Origin: Lachnospiraceae bacterium
GTDB taxonomy: Bacteria; Bacillota; Clostridia; Lachnospirales; Lachnospiraceae
Assembly: GCA_910574885.1 (NCBI GenBank)
Contig: CAJTDD010000031.1
Location: 1-56,320 of the forward strand
Reading direction: 5' to 3'
DNA length: 56,320 bases
Below are positions 7,569-16,237 of the stretch, one piece after another; positions within the stretch are counted from its first letter, which is position 1, and each line of letters starts with the position of its first letter. A program made the translations under genes and the position numbers. A model generated the notes under the pieces. It was not told where the DNA came from. It ran no database searches and saw only the letters and a program-made list of their open reading frames with translations.

Positions 7569-9554
7569 TCATGCCCTCAATTCTGCGGTATCGTCAACCC
7601 TTTGTCTGGCCACTAGTTCTGCGAAAAAACCTCCCCTTTGTATCAACTTTTCATATGTCCCGTCTTCGATAATCTTTCCCTTATCAAGCACCAGGATCCT
7701 GTCGCACTGTTTGATGGTAGAGAGCCTGTGCGCGATAACAATCCTCGTGCATTTCAGACTGTCCAGCGATTCCGAGACCGTTTTCTGCGTGAGATTATCA
7801 AGGGCTGAAGTCGCCTCGTCAAACATCAGTACTTTCGGTTTCGGTGCGATAGCACGGGCAATCATCAGCCGCTGCCGCTGCCCGCCCGAAATTCCGCCGC
7901 TGCCCTCGGAAATCATTGTGTGCATCCCCATCGGCATACGGCGAATATCCTCTGCAATGCCTGACAATTCAGCGGCATGCCAAGCCTCATCCATAGTAAG
8001 CCACGGTGCAGATATGATAATATTCGAGAAAATATCTCCCGTAAACAGCTTGCCATTTTGCATTACCACGCCGATATTGCGCCTGAAAGACTTTAAGTCC
8101 ACCGCCGCAATATCCTTGCCATCAACGTAGACGGCGCCCTTCTGCGGCGACTCAAAGCCCAGCATAAGCCGCAAAAGCGTGGACTTCCCGCACCCGGTTG
8201 CGCCCACGATTGCCACATACTGACCCGGACGGATTTTCAGCGACAGATCGTCAATCACAAGGGGCATATTTTCGTTGTAACGGAAGGAAACGTTATTCAG
8301 CTCGATGCTGCCCGAAAGCCGCGTAATCATCTGCTTTCCCTCGGAAATCTCCGGAACTTCCTTCAAAATCGGCTCTATCATATCCATAACCGGCTTAATC
8401 TGCGCCACAGTCAACGCGATTCCCGCAAGCGAGATAAATGCCCCGGAAACCATTCCGTAAGCGGTATTGAATGCATAGTAGTCCGCTACGGACACGCCTG
8501 ACGATACTGCAAACCAATACATCATAAGCGTTCCTGCAAGCGAGATGGCGCTTGAAATAACGCTGTTTATTTTCAGGAACATCGGAGGGTTGTAGGTAAG
8601 CCGCGCTTCTTCGGCATAAAGATTTCCCCACCGTGCGAACGCACGCATTTCCGCTCCCGAAAGCTTAATCTTCTGCACACCCGATATCAGTGCATAGGAC
8701 ATTCCACTCTCTTTTGAAGACAGCTCCATCTTTTTTTTGCTGACCTTCATCTGTACCAATGCCGATATCACTGTAAACGCCACTGTAGCAAGCATAATGA
8801 AAAGCGACGGTATTACCAGCGCGGGCGCGTACACAAAAATCTGCGATATGTATACAAGTGAAAATACAGACGTAAGCCCTGTTGTCAGCGCTACAGACAC
8901 CAGCATCTCGCACAGCGAATTGCTGCACTGCGCCCGCGCAGATAATTCTCCTGAACTGTAATTCTTGAAAAAACCTGCGGGCAGCGACATTAAGCGGGAC
9001 ATGACTGCAGCCTGAACCGAAATACTCATTTTGGTGTTTATCCGCGCTATAATCAGCGACTTTACGCCGTTTATCAGCAGGGAACTGAGTGTCACGCAAA
9101 TCATAAACTCCGTAATCGCAAGCAAAATCTGTGTGCTGCCGTCCTCGATAACACGTGAAAACAGCAGGTTATTAAGCTTCGGCGATAACATTCCGCTCAA
9201 CGTCACCGCCAGCGCTGACGCACCTGTCATCACAAAATCAGCGGGGGACAGCGTTCCCAGAATATACCGCATCAAATCCGAAATTCCAAGCTCTTTCAGC
9301 GGCAGCGGCTTGTAAAAAGCTATCGCTTCTTCCTCGAAAAGCTCCTGGTTTTTGCCGTTTATTTTCACATGTTTTCCTGTTTCCATATCCCTGTAACGAT
9401 AACCTGAAAATCCCGCGGGGATAAGCGCCACAACCATCCCATCACTTTTACGGATTCCCAGCATTGCTCCGATTGCATCTTTGTACCAGCCTTTTGAGAG
9501 CGTTACCGTGCGGCGCATGATTCCATGGGGGCGACAAGTATTCAAGCTGTTCAT
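7569..9554 (-). CDS. NHLP-family bacteriocin exporter, ABC permease/ATPase, 5' end damaged
   Basis: A 661-residue fused transmembrane/ATPase ABC exporter. Residues about 20-100 form the soluble N-terminal region seen in NHLP (nitrile hydratase leader microcin) exporters; about 105-400 hold the six-helix transmembrane domain; the ATPase carries GATGCGKST (Walker A), ISGGQRQR (signature), VLMFDEATSALD (Walker B) and AHRLST (H-loop). No C39 peptidase is present. NHLP exporters of this class are usually longer at the N-terminus. The first 12 residues come from a junction with a recombinase fragment at about 9555-9590, so the original 5' part is probably lost. It would export the peptide encoded next, if functional. 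Confidence 0.8.
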   Translation of the reverse strand: MNSLNTCRPHGIMRRTVTLSKGWYKDAIGAMLGIRKSDGMVVALIPAGFSGYRYRDMETGKHVKINGKNQELFEEEAIAFYKPLPLKELGISDLMRYILGTLSPADFVMTGASALAVTLSGMLSPKLNNLLFSRVIEDGSTQILLAITEFMICVTLSSLLINGVKSLIIARINTKMSISVQAAVMSRLMSLPAGFFKNYSSGELSARAQCSNSLCEMLVSVALTTGLTSVFSLVYISQIFVYAPALVIPSLFIMLATVAFTVISALVQMKVSKKKMELSSKESGMSYALISGVQKIKLSGAEMRAFARWGNLYAEEARLTYNPPMFLKINSVISSAISLAGTLMMYWFAVSSGVSVADYYAFNTAYGMVSGAFISLAGIALTVAQIKPVMDMIEPILKEVPEISEGKQMITRLSGSIELNNVSFRYNENMPLVIDDLSLKIRPGQYVAIVGATGCGKSTLLRLMLGFESPQKGAVYVDGKDIAAVDLKSFRRNIGVVMQNGKLFTGDIFSNIIISAPWLTMDEAWHAAELSGIAEDIRRMPMGMHTMISEGSGGISGGQRQRLMIARAIAPKPKVLMFDEATSALDNLTQKTVSESLDSLKCTRIVIAHRLSTIKQCDRILVLDKGKIIEDGTYEKLIQRGGFFAELVARQRVDDTAELRA

Positions 9555-9590
9555 TTCTGTCCGTGATATTGTCGGGAATTTCTTTCGTAT

Positions 9591-9861
9591 TTATTGCCGC
9601 TTCGTAACAACGCCATGCTTTATATCTGCTGCCGTCTTTTCGGTTTTTAAATCTGGCGACATAGCTTGCGCCACATCTGCCGCACTTAATTTTGCCTGAA
9701 AACGGATAACAGTTGCTGTGTTTCGTTTTGCCCTCCTGTGAAAGCGATTTTTCATCCAAAATGCGGTTTGCCTTATCGAAAAGCTCACGGGAGATAATCG
9801 GCTCATGATGGTCTTTGATAATCACAAATTCCTCTTGCCCGAGGTTTACAAGGTTTTTCAA
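9591..9861 (-). pseudogene. Fragment of a large serine recombinase (zinc-ribbon region)
   Basis: About 90 codons match the recombinase domain and zinc beta-ribbon of large serine recombinases: EEFVIIKDHHEPIISRELFD followed by an FSGKIKCGRCGASYVARF ribbon and AWRCYEAA. The catalytic N-terminus and the coiled-coil C-terminus are gone. Its upstream edge abuts tRNA-like copy 2 and its downstream edge runs into the exporter gene. It marks the scar of a lost mobile element. Confidence 0.75.
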
Positions 9862-9938
9862 GCTCCCCGAGTTGGGCTCGAACCAACAACCCCGCGGTTA
9901 ACAGCCGCGTGCTCTACCATTGATACGGTTTCATACCG
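9862..9938 (-). tRNA. tRNA-Asn(GTT)-like sequence, copy 2, aberrant 5' half
   Basis: The anticodon arm, T-arm and 3' acceptor strand are the same as in copies 1 and 3 apart from compensating changes in the anticodon stem. The 5' acceptor position reads TATGAAA, which scarcely pairs with TCGGGGA. The 3' flank begins like the terminator of copy 1 but is cut off by the recombinase fragment. It is most likely non-functional as a tRNA. Confidence 0.4.
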
Positions 9939-10246
9939 GAAAATTTGCTTCTGACAAAAATATAAATTTATTTATTTTTTTTAAAACTTCTACAATAACT
10001 TCTTGAAAAAGAATTAATGCATAATACAAATCACCTTATCTAACGTCCCCATCCCCGCATAATATTCCAGATAATTTTTTTCAGAAATACACTCTGCTTT
10101 TAAAAAACTATCTAATTTACTATCACTTTGTTGTACTCTTCTGTCTTTAATATCAATATTTCTATTCATTTGTTTTGCCATGCCCTCATTTATCCAATCA
10201 TGTATCGTAATCTCTTGCAAATATAAGGTTATTCGTTTTATTATAA

Positions 10247-11583
10247 TTACATAATCTCCCAATATCCATATCGTCTTCCTCCCTTACGTGCAATCATTCC
10301 TCTTTCACGAAGATTTTTTATTTCACGTTCAACTGTCCTTTTAGGAACATTTAGGATATCCGATATCTCAACGACTGTAATTGTTTTATCAGACGATATT
10401 ATCGCAATAATCCTATCCGCCAATCCGCCATCTAATCCGCCATTTTGGCGTTTTGGTATCTTAGAATCAGATAAGGCAACACTTTCAAGAGCCGAAAATT
10501 TCACTGTCAAATCATCGCCCAACAAAATATACTCGGGTATTGGTGTACCCAACTCTTCGCATGCCTCACATATTTTTTGAATTCCACGCCCCCATGCCTC
10601 AATATATCCAGCACGATAAAACGTTCCCGCCAAATCAGGATTATAAGGTCTGGAATTATGAGTTCTCATCAAGTTTTCCGTTGTCCAATCACTTGGAAAT
10701 ACGCATGCATTACTAATATACATGCTTTTATCATCAATCCGAATCTGAATCGGAATTCCATCTTCCCATTTACAATGAATCAACGCATTATAGACAGCCT
10801 CACGAATTGCTTCTCTTGCAAAAGGATATGTTTCTACTCTAAGATCTTTCTCATAGGTTATTGTTGCTTTCAAATATTTCAGATAAATCAAGTCAACAAC
10901 CCTATCTGCAATCAATATCAGTGAACACTCAATGACATCCTGATACTGAAGGTCTGATCCAACTCCAAATTTCCCAATTTTTACATAACATCCGGTAAAC
11001 AAACGATGTGGGTTTCTGTAAAATAATAACACAGCAGCTCTTTTTAGTTTTCCATCTGTTGTAAGTCCCAGCTTCTCAAGAAGTTCCTCATTACTACATT
11101 CCACATCTCTCTTTGTCATACGTTCAGTACGAACGGCTTCTTTGTGGAAATATCAAAGCTCTCTATATCCAAATCAGAAACAGTCACATTATCCACAGGC
11201 ACTGCATCCCAACGATACCCTGTTTTACGAACAAGAAATTCCGTCAGCGCTGAACCACGAAGCTGCTGTTTCGTGCTGCCGCTCCGATAGTGATACTCAC
11301 CACGATAACTAACAGGATACGTACTCGGTTTTATAATGATTTCAATATAACTCAGCCCATCCTTTTCCAATAGATTTACATCTACAATAATACCCATTGT
11401 ATCCCTGATTTTATTGGGAAGTTCCTCAAGAAGCTTCTTACTATTAGGAATTCCCACAACCTTGCCATCATCGCCCATGCCAATATAGATGCAGCCTCCT
11501 CTGGCATTTGCAAAACCACATATCCATTTTAAATACTCATCTCTCCATGACTCTTTATATTCAATGTTTTGACTTTCTGCCAC
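10247..11583 (-). pseudogene. Schlafen/AlbA-type ATP-binding regulator, frameshifted
   Basis: Two frames together give one full protein of about 445 residues. The first (11116-11583) is an AlbA_2/Schlafen domain with an EYKESW motif, GFANARGGCIYIGMGDDG and YHYRSGSTKQQLRG. The second (to 10247) carries an ATPase/GHKL-like region with AVYNALIHCKW, GRGIQKICEACEELG and a C-terminal winged-helix with DILNVPKRTVEREIKNLRER. Just before the first frame ends, the other frame reads FHKEAVRTER directly into MTKRDVECSNEE, so one T is missing from a T run near 11149. Family members act as transcription regulators or in phage defence. Repairing one base restores the gene. Confidence 0.8.
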
Positions 11584-12027
11584 TGTTTTCCTCCAAAAGC
11601 TTAGTATTGCAAAATAATAATTATCAAAAATCCATGTTAGTTACATATTTTTTTAATTTAATATAACATATTACATAAAGCTCGTAAACAAACCACTTCA
11701 ACTTTTGTACCTAAAAACCTGACAGTAAAAATATATTTTATCGAATATTCACAATTCAATAAGCATAAATTATCATCAGACATTTAGAATAAGAAAAATA
11801 GCGCGATCCCGTTTTGATTTTAATTTTTTTACCCACTCTTTTATTCAATTTCTTTAAAATCACTTTTCTAATGCTCTATATCATAAAATTCGCCAAGCTG
11901 CCTACATGCTTTATTTCATTACGGTTACCATGTTTATTCGTGCCCTTTTCTTTGCATATTCTAATCAGAATATACAAAAACCTGCAAACATTGCGTCTCC
12001 AATTTTTTTCGTTAATCTATTTACTTA
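11584..12027. other. AT-rich stretch without a gene
   Basis: About 440 bases of very AT-rich DNA upstream of the Schlafen-like gene and downstream of tRNA-like copy 3. The only long plus-strand frame runs through the tRNA-like copy and is a shadow of it. The promoter of the Schlafen-like gene is expected here, but I could not pick a convincing one. Confidence 0.4.
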
Positions 12028-12105
12028 GCTCCCCGAGTTGGGCTCGAACCAACAACCCCACGGTTAACAGCCGTGTGCTCTACCAACGGGTGCGCTCGCA
12101 CACCG
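12028..12105 (-). tRNA. tRNA-Asn(GTT)-like sequence, copy 3, aberrant 5' half
   Basis: The 3' two thirds are identical to copy 1 except in the anticodon stem, which pairs perfectly (CACGG/CCGTG). The D-arm is the best of the three: GCAC against GAGC with one mismatch, and GTTGGTA in the loop. The acceptor strand is again TGTGCGA against TCGGGGA, with two G-G clashes. The first 16 bases can instead fold on themselves (GGTGTG/CGCACC). It is the likeliest of the three to be called a tRNA by a covariance model. Confidence 0.5.
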
Positions 12106-12144
12106 AAGGGCATTTTTCCATAATTTCTTTCTTCTAATAGTTTA

Positions 12145-12789
12145 CTATACATCCGGTAATAAGCCTATCCATCCTTTTACAACATCCACAGTATAACCTA
12201 CACCTTTCGCTATGGTTTCTATATCAACTCCTAAATTGTAAAAGTTTCTTGCTGATTCCTGTGCTTTTTTTAGTTCTCCTATACGACGTTCCTCCATCCT
12301 AATTTCCTTAATCGCTTCACACACGTCAATCTTTTCCTCTCTTTCTTCATATTTTAATCCAGTATTTGTGATTACTTCAATCACATCTACTGCTCTGCGT
12401 TCCATTTCCCTAAACCGCTTTTCATGATCTTTGAGTACCCTATTTAAATTCTCTGGATTTTTGGAGTATTTAATAAACAAAAGCACTTCCCGAAGGCTAG
12501 ACTGAAACTTCATGAGCTCTTCATCCGGCATCTGCGCCGGTGCAATCAACCTTAAATGATAGTTGTCCATACATGCCAGTATTCTCGGGTCCTTCACCTC
12601 GATCATATCAAATAAGCTCATCGGCCCCGTCCACTCATCCGGTCCAAAGTAAATTGTTACGGTCACTGAAGGAATTAACCTGTCATCCTCCCAAAAACCA
12701 CTCAGGAATTCATCGGAAGTCAGGCTTTTCTTCCCTTCATTAGAAATTTCTTCTCCCTGCCCCAGTTTTCTCTCTTTTTCTTTCTTCAA
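12145..12789 (-). pseudogene. Rpn/PD-(D/E)XK nuclease-family protein, N-terminus lost
   Basis: From LTSDEFLSGF and RLIPSVTVTIYFGPDEW onward it matches the middle and C-terminus of the Rpn family of recombination-promoting nuclease/transposase-like proteins, ending in a coiled region and a GYTVDVVKGW helix. The N-terminal nuclease core of about 130 residues is absent; in its place are 15-20 Lys/Glu-rich residues reached only from a TTG overlapping the sigma-factor stop. It is therefore a fused remnant. The nuclease would be inactive. Confidence 0.65.
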
Positions 12790-13259
12790 CTCCTTACGAT
12801 GGGAAATGTATCAGCTTCTTGTTTCTCATGTTCCAATCTCTCCCATTCTTTCCGCAACTGTTTCAGTGCAACATTTCTCCGACTGTTTATTGTACTTCTG
12901 CAACACCCGTACAATCTGCCGATTGCTTCATCACGATAGCCAATGAAGTAATAAAGCAACAGAACTTCCCGCCTTAATTGCGGCAATCTTGACAATGCTG
13001 TTGCTAACCGTTCATCATCAACGATAACTTCCTTTCCCAACACAAGAAATACAGTCGGCTTGTCCTGCTTTTCAAAATAGTTGTCCATAGCAGACGGTTC
13101 AAAAAATCGTTCTGACATCAGATAGTCGAGGGATATTTCCCGTTCTTCTTTCCGCTTCAAATCCCGCCATGCGTTAATGGCTTCATGGCGCAGGACAATC
13201 TTACAGAACGCATGAAACGCATATTCGATATGCTCCATGAATTGTTCAGAATATCTCAT
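12786..13259 (-). CDS. Sigma-70 family factor of the mobile-element type
   Basis: A 157-residue protein of the short sigma-70-like family found in Firmicutes conjugative elements. It begins MRYSEQFMEHIEYAFHAFCK, has an acidic middle, and ends in a region 4-like helix-turn-helix (LPQLRREVLLLYYFIGYRDE, then LYGCCRSTINSRRNVALKQL). The start follows GGGGGTGAGAGAAA. Its stop overlaps the Rpn fragment by 4 bases. These factors usually control transfer or excision genes. The element it belonged to is no longer obvious here. Confidence 0.75.
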   Translation of the reverse strand: MRYSEQFMEHIEYAFHAFCKIVLRHEAINAWRDLKRKEEREISLDYLMSERFFEPSAMDNYFEKQDKPTVFLVLGKEVIVDDERLATALSRLPQLRREVLLLYYFIGYRDEAIGRLYGCCRSTINSRRNVALKQLRKEWERLEHEKQEADTFPIVRS

Positions 13260-13523
13260 TTTCTCTCACCCCCTTTCTTCCCAGTAGGGGGCTATTACAG
13301 CAAACGCCCATACAGCATGAAGCAATACAGGCATTGGGGTAATACGAGTTATTAAGACATACTAAATGATATGTGTGTTCATACTCATAGGCAGAAAATC
13401 CCATTCCATAAGACAGGATTTTTTTGATAATTCACCATAGCCAAAACTACTCATGAAATAAAAAACAGACATTGCAGTACCTCACAATACCGCCATATCT
13501 ATGAAAACTTTCGTGCCACATAA

Positions 13524-13561
13524 GAACGGCGGCTTTGATTGTTATTTCAAAACCGCCGTTC
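13524..13561 (-). terminator. Hairpin downstream of the MATE gene
   Basis: Arms GAACGGCGG and CCGCCGTTC enclose an inner imperfect TTTGA/TTCAAA extension. It is about 90 bases after the MATE stop on the minus strand. The inner part, CGGCTTTGATT, recurs in the hairpin at 19686-19721. The rest of 13260-13651 shows no gene. Confidence 0.6.
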
Positions 13562-13651
13562 AGCCACTCATATTCTGTTTTGGCGCATGATGATTTTGCC
13601 GCCACACAACGGTTTTTTTATTAACCGCCGGACGGCATGAAAATCTTCTTT

Positions 13652-14986
13652 TTATGCGTAGTGATACTTTTCCCTGTTCTTATAAAGAAAAACCAATGCT
13701 ACAGCCATAGTGATTAGCTCTGCTATCGGTACCGCAAGCCATACCCCTGTTACGCCCCAAATATTCGGCAATGTAAGCAACAGCACTGTAATCAGTCCGA
13801 AAGTCCGTAGGAACGACAATACTGCTGACAGCTTTCCGTTTGATAATGCTGTAAATGTGGCAGAGGTAAAAATGTTCAGCCCGCAAAACAAAAAGCTAAA
13901 GGGAAAAATTAAAAATCCGTTTCGTGCAATTTCATAAACAGGTGTTCTATTTTCTGCAAAAATACCAACCAACGGCGAACCAAAAATTAAAGCTACTGCA
14001 AAAACAGTGACCGAAACAAAGACAATGAACCGCATACAAATAGAAAATACATTCTTTAACTGTTTTTCGTCCTGCTTCCCATAGTTATAGCTGATAACAG
14101 GGGCTACTCCCATAGAAAATCCTATGTAAAGGGCACTCAATAAAAACTGTGTATAGATAATGATTGTGATTGCCGCAACTCCATTTTCTCCAAGCAGTTT
14201 CATCATAATGCGGTTAAAAAGGAATGTTGTAACCGCTGTTGCCGCCTGACTTATCATTTCCGAAAAACCATTCGTACAGCTTTCAGCCAATACGGAAAAA
14301 TCTATGACTGGCTTCCTAAAATGCAGACTGCCTCTCTTTGTGGAAAAGAACCACAATCCAATCACCGCCGGTATCATATAGCCAATTCCCGTACCAAACG
14401 CCGCCCCCTTAATACCCATGTGAAGCGGCACCATAAAAATATAGTCCAGTAAGATATTAGCGATTCCTGCGCTTACGCCAAGCACCATACCCATTCCGGG
14501 GCGTCCCGCTGTTATGATTAGATTTTGAAAAAGCACTTGCAGGATACTTGCGGGCGTGAATAATAACAGAATGAAAAGGTATTCTTTACAATATGGAAAT
14601 AGAATACTGCTTGCTCCAAGTCCCCATACAATCCTGTCGATAAAAACCGTTCCCAACACTGCAATCAACACACCTAACAAAATGCCCGCTGAAATAATCA
14701 GCGTAAAATCCTGTGCCGCCCTTGTATGTTCTCCTGCTCCCATTTTGCGGGCTACTATCGCGCTTCCTCCTGTTGCAAGCATAGTTCCAAGACCGACAAT
14801 CAGATTGATAACAGGGCAGACAATATTCAATGCCGAAAGTGCGTTTGTATCTACAAATCGTGCAACAAAAATTGTGTCAACGACTGTATACAGCCCCATG
14901 AATATCATCATCAAAATTGTGGGAAATGCAAATTTCAGCAACGATTTTATTGTAAAGTTCTGTGATAGTGGATTTAGGTCACTCAT
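13652..14986 (-). CDS. MATE family efflux transporter
   Basis: A 444-residue multidrug and toxin extrusion pump with about 12 hydrophobic helices. Recognisable family segments are the first helix region KFAFPTILMMIFMGLYTVVD, GGSAIVARKMGAGE and the repeat in the second half with SMGVAPVISYNYGKQ. It sits in the cytoplasmic membrane and would export cationic drugs using a sodium or proton gradient. I use the ATG at 14986, which has a GGAGG 9 bases upstream and overlaps the stop of the AraC gene (AATGAGTGA), so the two are translationally coupled. An in-frame ATG at 15049 is less likely. Regulator and pump form one cassette. Confidence 0.92.
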   Translation of the reverse strand: MSDLNPLSQNFTIKSLLKFAFPTILMMIFMGLYTVVDTIFVARFVDTNALSALNIVCPVINLIVGLGTMLATGGSAIVARKMGAGEHTRAAQDFTLIISAGILLGVLIAVLGTVFIDRIVWGLGASSILFPYCKEYLFILLLFTPASILQVLFQNLIITAGRPGMGMVLGVSAGIANILLDYIFMVPLHMGIKGAAFGTGIGYMIPAVIGLWFFSTKRGSLHFRKPVIDFSVLAESCTNGFSEMISQAATAVTTFLFNRIMMKLLGENGVAAITIIIYTQFLLSALYIGFSMGVAPVISYNYGKQDEKQLKNVFSICMRFIVFVSVTVFAVALIFGSPLVGIFAENRTPVYEIARNGFLIFPFSFLFCGLNIFTSATFTALSNGKLSAVLSFLRTFGLITVLLLTLPNIWGVTGVWLAVPIAELITMAVALVFLYKNREKYHYA

Positions 14987-15836
14987 TGTCCCCGCCCTCC
15001 GATTTTTCTCTGTGAAGTATAAACCGCTGTGTCGGATAGCCAAACTCAATTAGCAGTTCCGCTTCGGCAAAGCCAAGACTTCCCCATATCTCCCGATAGC
15101 CTGTGTCTGCCTTGTCACCCTCCCGAAAAGTCGTCACGCTGATTTGTGCAGAACGTGCAAGTTCATACAATGCCTTTTCACAAAATGCTTTTGCTATCCC
15201 TCTTTTCCGGTACTGTGGGTGTACCCCAAAGAAATCAATGCTCCCCGTCACCTCGTTAAATGCCATAATCCCGATTGCCGTATCAGCGTCTTTCAAAATC
15301 AATGCACGCTTATTTTTGATATACTCTTGTAACTGTGCAAGGTACTGTTTCTCGTCCAAGTGAGGGAAACCGTCAATGACAAGGTGAACCAGTTCTATCC
15401 ATTTGGGTATATCTTCCTGTGTTGCAAAGACGATTTTATCCTGCCATTCTTTTTCCTCTAAATTTGTAGGATTTTCATTCAAGACATATCTTAGCTGCAA
15501 TGGATAAAATTCTTCTTCCTCCCTGTACCTGTTAGGGGTTTTTTTATACATGGCTTTGAAAATATCCGTAAAAGACTGCTGGCTCTCATATCCGGCAGAA
15601 AGCGCAATTTCAAGGATTGGTCTGTCGGAAAGTACAAGCAGTTTTGCGGCTTCGGTCAACTGGCGGCGTTGTACATAATCGTGGATTGTCACCCCTACCG
15701 TACCTGTGAACATTCGGTGCAGATGATACTTTGAATAATGTACAGCCCCCGCAACTGTTTCCAAGTCCAGTTTTTCATGCAGGTGGCTTTCGATATAGTT
15801 GATTGCCGCCATTACATTTTTGATATTCCCCGGCAT
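14979..15836 (-). CDS. AraC-type regulator fused to a GNAT acetyltransferase domain
   Basis: Residues 1-105 are an AraC/XylS DNA-binding domain with two helix-turn-helices (LETVAGAVHYSKYHLHRMF and ILEIALSAGYESQQSFTDIF). Residues about 130-265 are a GNAT fold, with the acetyl-CoA loop region VHPQYRKRGIAKAFCEKAL. The GNAT half probably acts as a ligand-sensing domain, as effector domains usually do in AraC proteins, though enzyme activity cannot be excluded. It is the first gene of a unit with the MATE pump and most likely activates it. The start at 15836 follows GGAGGAAGCTGCA. Confidence 0.9.
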   Translation of the reverse strand: MPGNIKNVMAAINYIESHLHEKLDLETVAGAVHYSKYHLHRMFTGTVGVTIHDYVQRRQLTEAAKLLVLSDRPILEIALSAGYESQQSFTDIFKAMYKKTPNRYREEEEFYPLQLRYVLNENPTNLEEKEWQDKIVFATQEDIPKWIELVHLVIDGFPHLDEKQYLAQLQEYIKNKRALILKDADTAIGIMAFNEVTGSIDFFGVHPQYRKRGIAKAFCEKALYELARSAQISVTTFREGDKADTGYREIWGSLGFAEAELLIEFGYPTQRFILHREKSEGGDNE

Positions 15837-15860
15837 TGCAGCTTCCTCCTTTCTCTCCGC

Positions 15861-15869
15861 ATTATAGCA
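15861..15869 (-). promoter_or_regulatory. Extended -10 promoter of the AraC-MATE unit
   Basis: On the minus strand TGCTATAAT (an extended -10, TGnTATAAT) lies 25 bases before the AraC start codon. No good -35 is visible, as is usual for extended -10 promoters and for promoters needing an activator. The leader would be about 15-20 bases and contains the GGAGG. Confidence 0.6.
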
Positions 15870-16237
15870 GGATATTTCATTCTGCTTTTCATATATCTTA
15901 CGGTTTTAAGGCAAGTATTTACCAGTATACAACAGTCTACCCCGATAAGAAAGATTTTTAGAAATTTTTTCTAATACATTGGCATTTTCCAAACTTCCCC
16001 GTATTAAGAAACAAGGAAAACTTTTTGAAGAATTTTTCTCAAATATTTGTCAAAAATGCCCTGTGCGGTGTTGTAGGTAATGAGAGGATTTTCAAGAGGG
16101 TTTGGGAAACTTCCCAACAAGCAAAATCTGTCCGGCAAGCCATAGCGCGGACGGGCAGATTTACGGAAAAGGGTACCCTTTTCCTATGAATGTTTCTTTT
16201 TAAGAATACTCACTGTCAGAAAGGTTTGTGGCGGGAA
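15870..16237. other. Boundary region left of element 1
   Basis: No gene. The stretch holds a long imperfect hairpin (16125-16160; AAATCTG and CAGATTT arms) and a perfect 20-base palindrome GGAAAAGGGTACCCTTTTCC at 16165-16184, about 55 bases beyond the stop of the serine recombinase. These may be the recombinase terminator and part of the element's left end. The exact attachment site cannot be set without an empty site. Confidence 0.45.

Noticed and set aside
7501..8130. A 209-codon plus-strand frame
   Set aside because: Exact antisense shadow of the exporter ATPase domain.
10014..10262. An 82-codon minus-strand frame after the Schlafen-like gene
   Set aside because: It overlaps the end of that gene, has no ribosome site, and the composition is low in complexity; I could not support a gene.
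11814..12137. A 107-codon plus-strand frame
   Set aside because: Its second half is the antisense reading of tRNA-like copy 3 and the first half is AT-rich noise.
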